Shown here one piece after another: positions 43,701 through 52,800 of a stretch of DNA of 52,968 nucleotides (within the stretch, counting starts at the first letter, position 1; each line of letters begins with the position of its first letter). A model generated the notes under the pieces. The model ran no database searches and was not told the DNA's origin. It saw only the letters and a list, made by a program, of their open reading frames with translations. Location: positions 1 through 52,968 of the forward strand of contig JAFGXI010000021.1 of NCBI GenBank assembly GCA_016936665.1, read 5' to 3'. A program made the translations under genes and the position numbers. This DNA is from Bacteroidales bacterium. Lineage in GTDB: Bacteria; Bacteroidota; Bacteroidia; Bacteroidales; JAFGXI01.

Positions 43701-45743
43701 GGTTGTTGGCTGTACGGCATCCGGTGTAACTTCCATTCCTACCGTGCCAAAGGTTGAACCCCATGGAAAACCGGTATAGCCTCCCCACTCTCTTCCCCAA
43801 CCCGAAAGATAAATACGATTACATATATCAACAGAAAAAGCTGTGATGGAAATATTTGGCTTCCCATTTCCTGTTCCAAAAGTAGTCGACCAATCTATGG
43901 TTTGCAATCCGGGAAAGAATTTGGCAATAAACTGCCCGCTATTTGGTTGATTATAAACGGCATTTTGAATTAAAGTTGTTCCCGAAGCTTTCGTTTGCCC
44001 TGTAATAAAAACATTTTTGAATTTATCGGTTCGAACAAAATATGCTTGGTCGTACGCCGGCGACCCAAAATAAGTTGAGGCTAACAAATTTGTACCCGTA
44101 CTAGATATATGAGCCACAAAGCCATCGGCAGTCCCTCCTTGAAAACTAGTTCGGTAGGCATTACTTGTAGTTGGGAAGTTTGACGAAACAGTTCCTCCTG
44201 CCACATATGTTTCTCCATATTCATTAATTTCCAAAGAATACACAGCATCGTCGTTTGAACCGCCTATGTATGAGCACCATAATAATTGGCTTAAGTCTGC
44301 TGAGCACTTAAAAACAACGCCTTCTTGTAAACCTCCGGAATTCATTTGAAACCCATTGACCGTTGGGAAATCAGAAGAAAATGTAGAAGTCCCAACAAAA
44401 ATATCTGATTTATAATCGGTAATTACTTCTCCTCTAGCTCCATCTGCATAATTATAATATAGTGAGTCATTACCATGCATTACATGTGGAGCATAATAAG
44501 ATCGCCAGTTTAAGCCATCGTTCTGTGAACCGCCAATATAGGTCGAGCCTAGCAATTGACTACCATCTTCGCTTAACCTAGCCAAAAGAATATCTGTTCC
44601 CGACGAAAATCTAATAACACCATCGTAATCGGTTGCTGTACCACCATTGAAAGTATTATCGAAAGCATTAGAAGTGACCGGTAAATCTGTCGAACCTGTT
44701 GTACCTAAAATAACCAACTCGTTAAATTCATTTACAACCAAACTTTGTGGTATTTCTTCGCTTGTTGCTCCTCCAAAATGCGTTGCCCAAAGCAAAGTTG
44801 ACCCATCGGAAGTATATTTCGATATTGTGATGTCTGTACCAAAATAATTAGGGTAAGAAGGGTGAAGCTCACCACCTGCAAAGTTGATCTGGTAAGCACC
44901 AATAGTCGTAGGATAACCGGTGTTAAAAATAATTCCTCCTTGATAAACATTGCCCAATTTATCGCTAGTAGCTGTAAATCCCCAATTATCAGTAGTTGCC
45001 CCACTATAGGTAGAAAATATTAGTTGGGGGTCGATTATTAGGTCGTATTGATCGTTATATTCTGATAATAATTGATATGATACCACACCATTGTTGAGGC
45101 TGTAGGCCATTTCTACATTTACTGTTTTCCCGTTAATGAGCTGATAGGCATATGGACGTAACTCTCTAATTTTAGCCACTGAGGTTACTAACTTTAATTC
45201 GTCGTCTACAATGCTTAACTTATCTAAGCCCTCATAATTCCACTGAATTTCATCAACACTTCCACCCGGATGAACCACTAAATCGTACTTAAATCCATTT
45301 TCGTGGAAGTAAACTTTCATATCAACTTGAGAATATAAATCTTTGTAGTGTAGTGCATTAAATCTTTTGGCTTTGATACCCCAATGCTCAGACTTATTGC
45401 CAATAAAATAATTATCGTATGCTTTTTGCGGGTTTTTGCCTGTAACAAAGGTGTTTGGGTTTGCATCGACAAAATGCAATTTGTATGCATGCGCATCTAC
45501 AATCGGCTTTAGTGCTGCCCTACTATGATCTCCACCATGATGCACCGATGAGCCGAGAACCGTTTCCGCATCGATCAAATTAAAAGTAAAGTCGTGTTTT
45601 TCGAAATAAACTTGATAAAGCGTTCCTCCATATTTTGAGTGAACTTGCTCGGGCCATTGGCCTTTATTTTCGATAAAAGCCAATTGAGCATTTATTATAC
45701 TGTTTAATGTAAAGATTAATATTAAAGTGGCTAGGGTTTTCAT
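40770..45743 (-). CDS. Giant T9SS type B surface protein with SBBP, PKD and SprB-type repeats
   Basis: This 1657-residue protein has a signal peptide ending near INAQ, then a DUF7948-like N-terminal domain opening LAFIENKGQWPEQ (about 20-240). SBBP-type beta-propeller repeats run from about 245 to 720, with phrases such as STYIGGSQNDG and CSYIGGSNDDAVYSLEI. A PKD domain (NYYWDFGDGSPV) is near 800. About five SprB-like repeats follow from about 1110 to 1470, with the theme GIQPYTYLWS, AGTYSVIVSDSLGC. The end is a type B T9SS domain (IPNAFSPNDDQQNDVFYV, LSIYDRWGEKVFES). It should be exported and attached to the surface as an adhesin or gliding-type protein. It pairs with the adjoining PorP/SprF gene. 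No -7 motif was found in the 85-base gap upstream. Confidence 0.92.
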   Translation of the reverse strand: MKTLATLILIFTLNSIINAQLAFIENKGQWPEQVHSKYGGTLYQVYFEKHDFTFNLIDAETVLGSSVHHGGDHSRAALKPIVDAHAYKLHFVDANPNTFVTGKNPQKAYDNYFIGNKSEHWGIKAKRFNALHYKDLYSQVDMKVYFHENGFKYDLVVHPGGSVDEIQWNYEGLDKLSIVDDELKLVTSVAKIRELRPYAYQLINGKTVNVEMAYSLNNGVVSYQLLSEYNDQYDLIIDPQLIFSTYSGATTDNWGFTATSDKLGNVYQGGIIFNTGYPTTIGAYQINFAGGELHPSYPNYFGTDITISKYTSDGSTLLWATHFGGATSEEIPQSLVVNEFNELVILGTTGSTDLPVTSNAFDNTFNGGTATDYDGVIRFSSGTDILLARLSEDGSQLLGSTYIGGSQNDGLNWRSYYAPHVMHGNDSLYYNYADGARGEVITDYKSDIFVGTSTFSSDFPTVNGFQMNSGGLQEGVVFKCSADLSQLLWCSYIGGSNDDAVYSLEINEYGETYVAGGTVSSNFPTTSNAYRTSFQGGTADGFVAHISSTGTNLLASTYFGSPAYDQAYFVRTDKFKNVFITGQTKASGTTLIQNAVYNQPNSGQFIAKFFPGLQTIDWSTTFGTGNGKPNISITAFSVDICNRIYLSGWGREWGGYTGFPWGSTFGTVGMEVTPDAVQPTTDGQDFYIMVMFGDASALDYATFFGEQYAGSGYCGHDHVDGGTSRFDRMGNIYQSVCASCGFTGGGSVCNSFPTTTGAYAEHSGGMNNEDWTCNNAVFRFSFAEDITVADFFADPLICENEAVQFQNTGIGANYYWDFGDGSPVSNDPNPSHQFSAPGTYDITLWTVDYNTCNITDTIVKTITVQDQNTTFAQNDTICLGSNVQIGTTPEVDHDYAWTPASGLNNSTISNPNANPTSTTDYLLVIDDGVCLDTLHQKVVVINIDYLLEALSDTVICLGDTVALTAIANTPVGNIHWSSNPSFTDVLNPLGEATIYVNPNSNHDYFVRTLDSVCQVPRQDTVTVAIDIPIIQLVGDQYLCLGDTATLNVGISNGSFSQIQWSPAIDIISGQSTNSVTVSPNAEQWYVVDIANQRFCPAKDSIKVRTDEVQLSYSKIDLDCYQICTGSIQTNFQGIQPYTYLWSTSSVSSGLQNICAGTYSVIVSDSLGCTAYDTIIVTEPTELQVQIDNIVNAGCGINWNTGSATVSANGGTPSYSYLWSNNDIGPTAGNLNMGTYYVTVSDGNNCTKIESVDIDDPSNLQIVGEHLPIKCHDECNASAWVNIIVDSHPGYTYAWNTGSTSDTVSGLCADLYEVTVTDADGCVRITQFGISNPSAVDVQLNLDPIICNEDLGRAAAIPFGGITPYSYSWSTGTTGSTIDELEDGNYSVILTDAHGCKDSIDFVITSPPKINIDSTHTNVFCETACNADAEVIVQGGVPPYQYYWSSMENESSKDSLCPGWHSVTVTDNNGCQRKVNIEIGIDSTGFIIDAIANPVVIYKGEASQLDALSNENYHYTWIPSQGLNHDDIKSPIAKPMTTTIYQVIVEDENHCRTTDTVIVYVKDVICDEPYIYIPNAFSPNDDQQNDVFYVRGEMIETLHLSIYDRWGEKVFESENISNGWDGTYNDKKVDPAVFVYHLTATCTNKETFEKQGNITVVK

Positions 45744-45828
45744 TTCTAGTTAATAATCAAGCAATTTACAAAAACAAATTAAATTTTGTAGTTATATTTC
45801 TTGATTTATTGCTTAGATGTTTAAGCAT

Positions 45829-46395
45829 TTAAAATTCGAGAGGCTTTGTATAAGGATTGCTTTTTAATCGCAGTCCGCAAGAAGGACATAACAAGTCCTT
45901 GTCATCAACGGGGAAGCCACAAGCCGGACAAAAATTATTCGGAAAATCTTTACCCTGTTGCAAATCTTGTTGATATTTGAAAACTTCAAACAGCTGCAAA
46001 AGCATTTGTTTAACAGAATTATTGATGATTAAAAAGCTCAAACCGTAAAATCCAACTGCCAAAAACATAGTTACCCAAAGATAAAACCCAAACGATAATT
46101 TGGTTAAAAACATACCAAGTACAAGCATTGCAATTACAGCATTTATCTGATTACTTAATTGCAAGGTGTATTTAATATCTATTTTATCAATAGAAATGAT
46201 AGTTTCTATTTTAAAGCGGAAAGGAATTGAAAAAAGCGAATGGTTACTCACAAATTGTCCATCGTCTTCTTGCTTTAAGCCTTTTTGGCGAATCGCTTTT
46301 TTTAATTGCTCATCGATAGGCAAGGGCATTTTTTCCAAACGATACGATTCGGCGTTAAAACTTAAAATATTCGTATATGTGTATGGAAAAGACAA
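45829..46395 (-). CDS. Membrane protein with C-terminal zinc ribbon, unknown function
   Basis: This 188-residue protein has about 85 N-terminal residues without a known motif, two membrane segments (about 84-102 and 104-125), and a double-CxxC zinc ribbon CPACGFPVDDKDLLCPSCG (about 157-175). I do not recognise a named family beyond the zinc-ribbon type. The order suggests a cytoplasmic N-terminus and a cytoplasmic zinc ribbon. It begins one base after the threonine aldolase stop, so it is part of the murB-ltaE message. It may be an assembly or regulatory factor, but nothing shows what. Confidence 0.75.
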   Translation of the reverse strand: MSFPYTYTNILSFNAESYRLEKMPLPIDEQLKKAIRQKGLKQEDDGQFVSNHSLFSIPFRFKIETIISIDKIDIKYTLQLSNQINAVIAMLVLGMFLTKLSFGFYLWVTMFLAVGFYGLSFLIINNSVKQMLLQLFEVFKYQQDLQQGKDFPNNFCPACGFPVDDKDLLCPSCGLRLKSNPYTKPLEF

Positions 46396-46396
46396 A

Positions 46397-47437
46397 CTAT
46401 ATTAATTGTAGATGCTTAGCTTTTTGTTGTATCAAACGAATCATAGACTGAACATCGTCTTTAGTAGTATCCCAAGAACACATCCAACGGTAAACATTGT
46501 TACTTTCGTCCCAGTCGTAAAAGAAAATTTCTTCTTGCAACGCTTCTGCTAATTCTTTTGGCAATTTTACAAACAGGCCATTCGATTCTACTTTTTGTGT
46601 TAGTTCTATAAAAGGAAAAACTTTTATTTCATCTGCTAAATATTGAGCCACTTCGTTGGCATTTTTTGCCAGATTTTGCCAAAATGTATTTTTAAAATAA
46701 GCGTCGAATTGAGCGGCAATAAAACGCATTTTAGAAGCCAACTGCATACCTTGTTTACGAATGTATTTGTAATTCTGGGCTAAATGTGAATTAAAAAACA
46801 CTACTGCTTCGCCGTACATCAAACCATTTTTAGTTCCTCCAAACGAAAGAATATCAACACCTACATCTTTAGTAAATGCTTTGAATGGGATGTTTAAAAA
46901 AACTGCCGCATTAGCAATTCTTGCTCCATCCATATGTACCAATAAATTTCTCTGATGTGCCCAATCTGTAATTTTTTTTATTTCTCCCGGACGATAAACA
47001 GTTCCCAACTCTGTGGTTTGTGTAATTGATATTACTTTAGGTTGCGCGTGATGTTCGAAGCCAATAGCTTTATAATGCGGTTCAATTAATTCCACTGTCA
47101 GTTTGCCATTATGGGTTTCGATAGGTATTAATTTCGAACCGCTGAAGCGCTCTACAGCACCACACTCATCTTCGTTAATATGAGCCGACTCAGCGCAGAT
47201 AACAGCTTGGTAAGGATTTAAAACTGATGAAATGCCGGTGACATTAGCACCAGTTCCTAAAAACGTAAAAAACACGTCAACATCTTCACCAAATTCTTTC
47301 TGAAATTGCTCAATCGCTTTTTTAGTATAAATATCGTCACCATAGCCAACAACATGACCCTTATTGACTGCCTCTATCGCTTTTAAAATTTCAGGGTGTA
47401 CTCCTGAACAATTGTCGCTGGCAAAAAAACGTTCCAT
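46397..47437 (-). CDS. ltaE: Low-specificity L-threonine aldolase
   Basis: This 346-residue PLP enzyme cleaves threonine or allo-threonine to glycine and acetaldehyde. Landmarks are the opening FASDNCSGVHPEIL, GTGANVTG, HMDGARIANAAV (D170 holds the PLP ring nitrogen) and the Schiff-base lysine K203 in SFGGTKNGLMYG. Length matches the family. Related beta-eliminating lyases share this fold, so the exact substrate is inferred. It begins three bases after murB ends. Confidence 0.88.
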   Translation of the reverse strand: MERFFASDNCSGVHPEILKAIEAVNKGHVVGYGDDIYTKKAIEQFQKEFGEDVDVFFTFLGTGANVTGISSVLNPYQAVICAESAHINEDECGAVERFSGSKLIPIETHNGKLTVELIEPHYKAIGFEHHAQPKVISITQTTELGTVYRPGEIKKITDWAHQRNLLVHMDGARIANAAVFLNIPFKAFTKDVGVDILSFGGTKNGLMYGEAVVFFNSHLAQNYKYIRKQGMQLASKMRFIAAQFDAYFKNTFWQNLAKNANEVAQYLADEIKVFPFIELTQKVESNGLFVKLPKELAEALQEEIFFYDWDESNNVYRWMCSWDTTKDDVQSMIRLIQQKAKHLQLI

Positions 47438-47440
47438 AAT

Positions 47441-48451
47441 TTATAGTGTAATAACTTCTCTTTCTAATTCAATATTAAATTTCTCTTTTACAGACTTTGT
47501 GATTTTTTCGGCTAATGCATTAATCTCATAGCCACTTGCTCCGCCATAGTTAACTAAAACTAAAGCTTGTTTAGGATAAACTCCGGCATCAGCCTCTCTG
47601 TAAGCTTTCCATCCACACTGGTCGATTAACCAACCTGCCGCAATTTTTGCTTTATCGATATCGACTAAATAATAAGGCATTTGAGGGTAATCTTGCAACA
47701 TACCGTTTACATCGTGTAAATCCAATATCGGATTTTTAAAAAAACTGCCTGCACTTCCAATTTTTTCGACATCAGGGAGTTTAGCGTTTCTAACATCAAC
47801 AATAATATCTCTGATTTGTTGAATCTCCACGATATCATTCATATTAAACAATTCATTTAGTGGGGCATAGGTCAACACAGGATTGTAGTTTTTGGATAAT
47901 TTAAACTCTACAGCAACGACCATCCAGAAACGCCCTCTAGGTGTTTTAAAAATACTGTGCCGGTAGTCTAACTCTAAAGCGTCCTGTTCGAGAATTAATT
48001 TGTTACCATTGCGGGTATCAACCACATGAACTTTAGAAATAACATCACCAACTTCCACTCCATAAGCTCCAATATTCTGAACAGGACTAGCGCCTACAGT
48101 CCCAGGAATTAAAGAAAGATTTTCCAAGCCCCACAGATTCTTTTCTACGGTATATTCAACCCACCCATCCCATTCAACACCAGCACCCACCTTGTAGATT
48201 GCTTCATTTTCATTCTCACAAATAAGTTCAATTGTATTGATACCTAGTTTATATATTATATGATTGTAATCTTTGGTAAACAACAGATTACTACCCAAAC
48301 CAATTATTAAAAAATCATCATTTTTTTGAGGATTCTTTGTAAAGTAATCGACCACTTCTTCTTCCGTTTCGAATGCAATCCATTGTTTAGTATGTGTTCG
48401 ACAAGCAAAAGTATGATGATTAGAGATATCGAAATTTGACGCAATGTGCAT
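47441..48451 (-). CDS. murB: UDP-N-acetylmuramate dehydrogenase
   Basis: This 336-residue flavoenzyme reduces UDP-GlcNAc-enolpyruvate to UDP-MurNAc in peptidoglycan synthesis. FAD-binding segments are IIGLGSNLLFTKDY (about 49-62) and GLENLSLIPGTVGASPVQNIGAYGVE. Catalytic residues are visible: R164 in YRHSIFK, S236 in GSAGSFFKNP and E332 in REVITL. The Tyr loop and the C-terminal extension make it type I, like E. coli MurB. TAATTTTG at 48471-48478 (minus) precedes it, giving a short leader. It heads a murB-ltaE-zinc-ribbon group. Confidence 0.96.
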   Translation of the reverse strand: MHIASNFDISNHHTFACRTHTKQWIAFETEEEVVDYFTKNPQKNDDFLIIGLGSNLLFTKDYNHIIYKLGINTIELICENENEAIYKVGAGVEWDGWVEYTVEKNLWGLENLSLIPGTVGASPVQNIGAYGVEVGDVISKVHVVDTRNGNKLILEQDALELDYRHSIFKTPRGRFWMVVAVEFKLSKNYNPVLTYAPLNELFNMNDIVEIQQIRDIIVDVRNAKLPDVEKIGSAGSFFKNPILDLHDVNGMLQDYPQMPYYLVDIDKAKIAAGWLIDQCGWKAYREADAGVYPKQALVLVNYGGASGYEINALAEKITKSVKEKFNIELEREVITL

Positions 48452-48470
48452 AGTATATAAATTATTGATT

Positions 48471-48478
48471 CAAAATTA
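48471..48478 (-). promoter_or_regulatory. Bacteroidota -7 element upstream of murB
   Basis: The minus strand reads TAATTTTG; a TTTG lies 15 bases further upstream (48494-48497), slightly closer than ideal. Predicted leader about 13 bases. Confidence 0.5.
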
Positions 48479-48549
48479 GTAATAATCGCTTTACAAATAG
48501 GAATTTGATAATATTTTGCTGACTTTTCTGTTAAATTCTATCGAATATC

Positions 48550-48557
48550 TATTTTTG
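48550..48557 (+). promoter_or_regulatory. Bacteroidota -7 element upstream of the GT4 gene
   Basis: TATTTTTG matches TAnnTTTG and predicts a leader of about 17 bases before the TTG start at 48581, which supports that start. Confidence 0.5.
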
Positions 48558-48580
48558 AGCAAAAATCGAAATTAATTTTT

Positions 48581-49702
48581 TTGAGTACAAAAGACAAAAA
48601 TACTAAAGCAATACTTTCTGTTACCAACGACATTGAAACTGATAGGCGTGTTCATAAAATCGCGTTAGCCTTGATGGAAATGGGCTACGAAGTTACAATC
48701 GTTGGGAGAAAACGGCCATGGAGTAATAATATTGACAGACCTTATAAAACGCATCGTTTTAAACTGATCTTTAGTAAAAAAATGTGGTTTTATGCAGAAT
48801 TTAACATTCGTTTATTTTTCTATTTATTATTTCACAAAGCTGATGTGCTTGTTGCCAACGATTTGGACACTCTACTTCCAAATTATCTGATTTCTAAATT
48901 TAAAAATAAACCTCTCGTTTACGATTCCCATGAATATTTTACCGAAGTTCCCGAACTAATTCAAAGACCGAGAATACGTCGCGTTTGGCTAACAATCGAA
49001 CGATGGATTTTCCCTAAACTTAAACATGTGTACACCGTTAATCAATCAATAGCCGAAATATACCGAAATCTTTATAAAGTTAATGTAAAGGTCGTTAGAA
49101 ACATCAACCCCAAAGTCGGTCTTAGCTTTAAATCAGAAATTATAGAGCCCGATAAAAAATTACTCATCATGCAAGGCGCCGGAATAAATATAGACCGAGG
49201 AGCAGAAGAGTTAATTTTAGCGATGCAATGGGTTGAATATGCTGTACTGTACATCATCGGGAGCGGCGATGTTTTTGAAAGTTTGAAAGATTTGGTAACA
49301 GCCAACCAGCTCGAAAATAAAGTAAAAATATTGGATCGAATGCCATATCAAGAGCTGATGCAATATACTCAACAAGCTTATTTGGGCTTTTCGCTAGATA
49401 AAGGTAGCAACCCTAATTACGAGCTTAGCTTACCTAACAAACTGTTCGATTACATTCATGCAGGAACACCAATCATCTGTTCAAACAGAAAAGAGGTTGC
49501 TTCGCTGGTAAAAAAATACGACATAGGTTTAATCATTGACTATGTCGATTCCAAAATTATAGCAAATGCAATCAACAAATGTATTAGTGACGAAAATACC
49601 CATAAAAGTTGGTGTTCAAATATCGTTAAAGCCTCTAAAGAGCTCAGTTGGGAAAACGAAAAAGAGAATTTATTTCGCGTTTACTCAAACATCATCAAAT
49701 AG
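48581..49702 (+). CDS. Family 4-type glycosyltransferase
   Basis: This 373-residue protein has a GT-B fold. The N-terminal half opens AILSVTNDIETDRRVHKIALALMEMGYEVTIVG and contains DVLVANDLDTLLPNYLI and VYDSHEYFTEVPEL, typical of bacterial GT4 enzymes. The C-terminal half has LLIMQGAGINIDRGAEELI, the nucleotide-sugar loop ELSLPNKLFDYIHAGTPIICSN and the C-terminal helix. It should act at the inner membrane on a surface polysaccharide or glycolipid. The start is TTG at 48581; no ATG is near, and the next Met (LMEMG) is too late for the fold. It is transcribed divergently from murB. Confidence 0.85.
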   Translation: MSTKDKNTKAILSVTNDIETDRRVHKIALALMEMGYEVTIVGRKRPWSNNIDRPYKTHRFKLIFSKKMWFYAEFNIRLFFYLLFHKADVLVANDLDTLLPNYLISKFKNKPLVYDSHEYFTEVPELIQRPRIRRVWLTIERWIFPKLKHVYTVNQSIAEIYRNLYKVNVKVVRNINPKVGLSFKSEIIEPDKKLLIMQGAGINIDRGAEELILAMQWVEYAVLYIIGSGDVFESLKDLVTANQLENKVKILDRMPYQELMQYTQQAYLGFSLDKGSNPNYELSLPNKLFDYIHAGTPIICSNRKEVASLVKKYDIGLIIDYVDSKIIANAINKCISDENTHKSWCSNIVKASKELSWENEKENLFRVYSNIIK

Positions 49703-49815
49703 TTAAGTTTAATCAATTATCAATAATTGTTAATTTTTTTTAATATTTTAGGCAACTGTTTCATATCGATATTTGTCGATGTGATAGTGATTAAATAAAT
49801 ACAAGAGATATAAGT

Positions 49816-52800
49816 ATGAAAAAGGTAACCTTATTATTTGTCTCATTGCTACTGATTGCATTTGCAAATGCTCAGAATCTGCAACCTTTGCAATCAATCG
49901 GCAATAATTCAGAATCCATTCAGTATGGTTCTGTTGAATACTATGAATCCATGAGGATTTCGTACCAAACTAAAATGGACTGGATACGAAACAATCCTGA
50001 AGAAGACGCTTTAGCTCAACAAAATGGATGGTACGAAACGGCTGAAGCAAACATACAATCTATGGAGCAACTTAAAGCATTAGCATTAAGTAGTCCAAAT
50101 GGAATATATGTCAGCCCTTCAGTTAAAAACACAAACACACAACCGGAGCCTGGCGGAAATTTATGCGACCTAGCAGCTCCTTTTTGTACGGATTATAGTT
50201 ATGATTTCCCATGTGGAGTTGATGCAGGAACTGCCCAAAGTGGTCCAGATTACGATTGCTTATATTCACAACCAAACCCGGCTTGGTATTTTATGGAAAT
50301 TGATAATCCCGGAACTTTGATTATGTCTTTAACGGCAGCTCATGATATCGATTTTATTATTTGGGGTCCCTTTGTTGGAGAAGGTTGCACGTTCGACTGT
50401 GACGAAACCTTATTAACGGGTTCTAACGTAGTGGATTGCAGTTATTCATCCACGAATATGGAAACCCCGGAAATCGGGCCAAACAGTACCGGAGGTTCTA
50501 CAACTGCTCTTGCGGGTGGCATTTATGTGTTTTTAATTACTAATTACTCTAATAGTACACAAAACTTCTCTTTAACAGCAACCGGAGGAACTGCAACAAC
50601 CAATTGTAGTTGCATGGAATGCCCTATGGAGCAAGGTTCATTAACTGTTACAGCAGGGCCTTGCGAACCACATCAAAATGGTAGCACTTATTATAGCGTT
50701 TACGATCTTTCTGGTTCTGTAAATATGAACACAACCATAGCTACAGTTCCTGATTCAGTAGCTTTTTATATCGATGGTGTTTGGTATTCATCGGTAAGTG
50801 CACCTATTCCTAACCCTGTTACTTTTGATTATATAGATTTACCTGCTGATGGCAACTCACATACTGTTACCGTTTATACATATTATTTAGATGATGATGG
50901 TATTGTTACTTCATGTAGTGATGAAACAACTTACTCTGCGCCAGACAACTGCGCCCAATGTGCAGCAGTAGCTGGCCCCGATTTAAACGCTTGCGGAACA
51001 TCGATAACTATGCAAGGGCAAGTCGAACCATGGGATGTTAATACACATTGGACTGTATCTTGTCCAAATATTTCTGTAGCAACTAATAACAGTCCAACAA
51101 CTGTAGTAAACTATTCTGGCAGTTTCCCTGGTGGAGGAGCTGTATCTTGTGAACTTATTTGGACTATCACCAATGAGTTAGGCTTAACTTGTAACGATAC
51201 AGCGAATATAACTTTCAAACCTATACCTACAGCAACATTCACCTTAACCAGCGATGTTTGTGATGGAGAAACTGTTTATGCAGACTATACCTCTACTAGC
51301 ATACCTATTAATAATTACGATTGGACTTATTCTAGTGCAACAGAGCTTACCGGGACTGATAACGATCATATTCAGTTAGTATACAATAATGCAATCGGGC
51401 AAAATACAGTTTGTCTAACTGTTACATCTGATTTAGGATGTGTTTCCAATCAAGTTTGTCATAACACATTAGTAAAACAAATTCCGACATGCGACTTTAC
51501 AATTGGAGGTCCGATTTGCAGTGGAGCAGAAACAACAGTCATATATAATAACGACAATAACACAGCAATCCCTTGTGGATCTCCAAGCATCTACAACTGG
51601 AACTTTAACAATCAAATAACTGCAACACAAGGGAATAACGGACAGTGTGAGTTTACTCTTACTGCAGATAATTTAAATAGTAACGAAGTGTATTACCCAA
51701 TTTCTTTACAAGTAACATCCAATGGATGTACCTCCGATATTTGCGAAGATTCACTTCTCGTATTTCCGGAAGGCGTTCAAGGATGTTGTATTACTCCAAC
51801 GGCATATGCAGGTGAAGATACCTCTTTGTGTATATTCGATCATGTTCTTAGCGCAAACGTTGCGGGTGGTGGAAATTACGGATATTGGGAAGCTCCAGGA
51901 AATATATCTTTCTTTCCCAATTCTGATATGGGAAGTGAGACTTCAGCAGGTAATCCACATGCTCATATAACCACCAATACCTCGGGAACATATGTTTTAA
52001 CTTGGATTGAAGTTAGCGGAAGCTGTAGAGATACAGATTACGTATCGATTACGTTTTTAGAACAACCATATGTCACTTTTGGTCAGGATGGTTATGCTTT
52101 CTGCGGACATAGTGGTCTAGTAGAAGCCAACGCAAATATACTTGGAACAGCTAACTACCAATGGTTAAATCCATACTCTGAAGTTACACTTACACCAATT
52201 AACACCTTTAACCCTACAATGACTCTTAACATGCCATATTCGTATGGTAATTATATAGTTCAATGTGTTGCCACAGTTAACGGACAGTGTAGAGATACTG
52301 CCGAACTCAAAGTATCATTTATAGAACCTCCAGCAGCGATTGCCGGCGATTATCATTCTTCTTGTGGTACCTCAGATACTCTCCATGCTCAAAATACATT
52401 CACCGGCTATTGGACTGTTTTATCATCACCTGCTAGTGGAACAAATTGCTCTGCCGTTTTCACGAATCATATAACAGGTCAGACAGACATATACGACCCA
52501 AGTGCCGTTGTTTCTGTTACTTGTAATGGAAACTGGGTATTCCAGTGGCACGAGCAAAATGGCATTTGTGAAGGCACTGATACAGTAACTATTAATTTTG
52601 CTCCTGCAAGTATCGAACTTAACACTACTCCGGAACAAAAAACATGTTTAGATTATTCTCAGGTACATGTAGACACTACAGGTTATAGTAATGATTTATG
52701 GTTATGGAGTATTGACCCCAATTGGCCATATGCAAATGATAATTTAGTGACTTTCGATCCTTACGATGCTGCTGCAATAGTTTATTCAAATTTTACTAAT

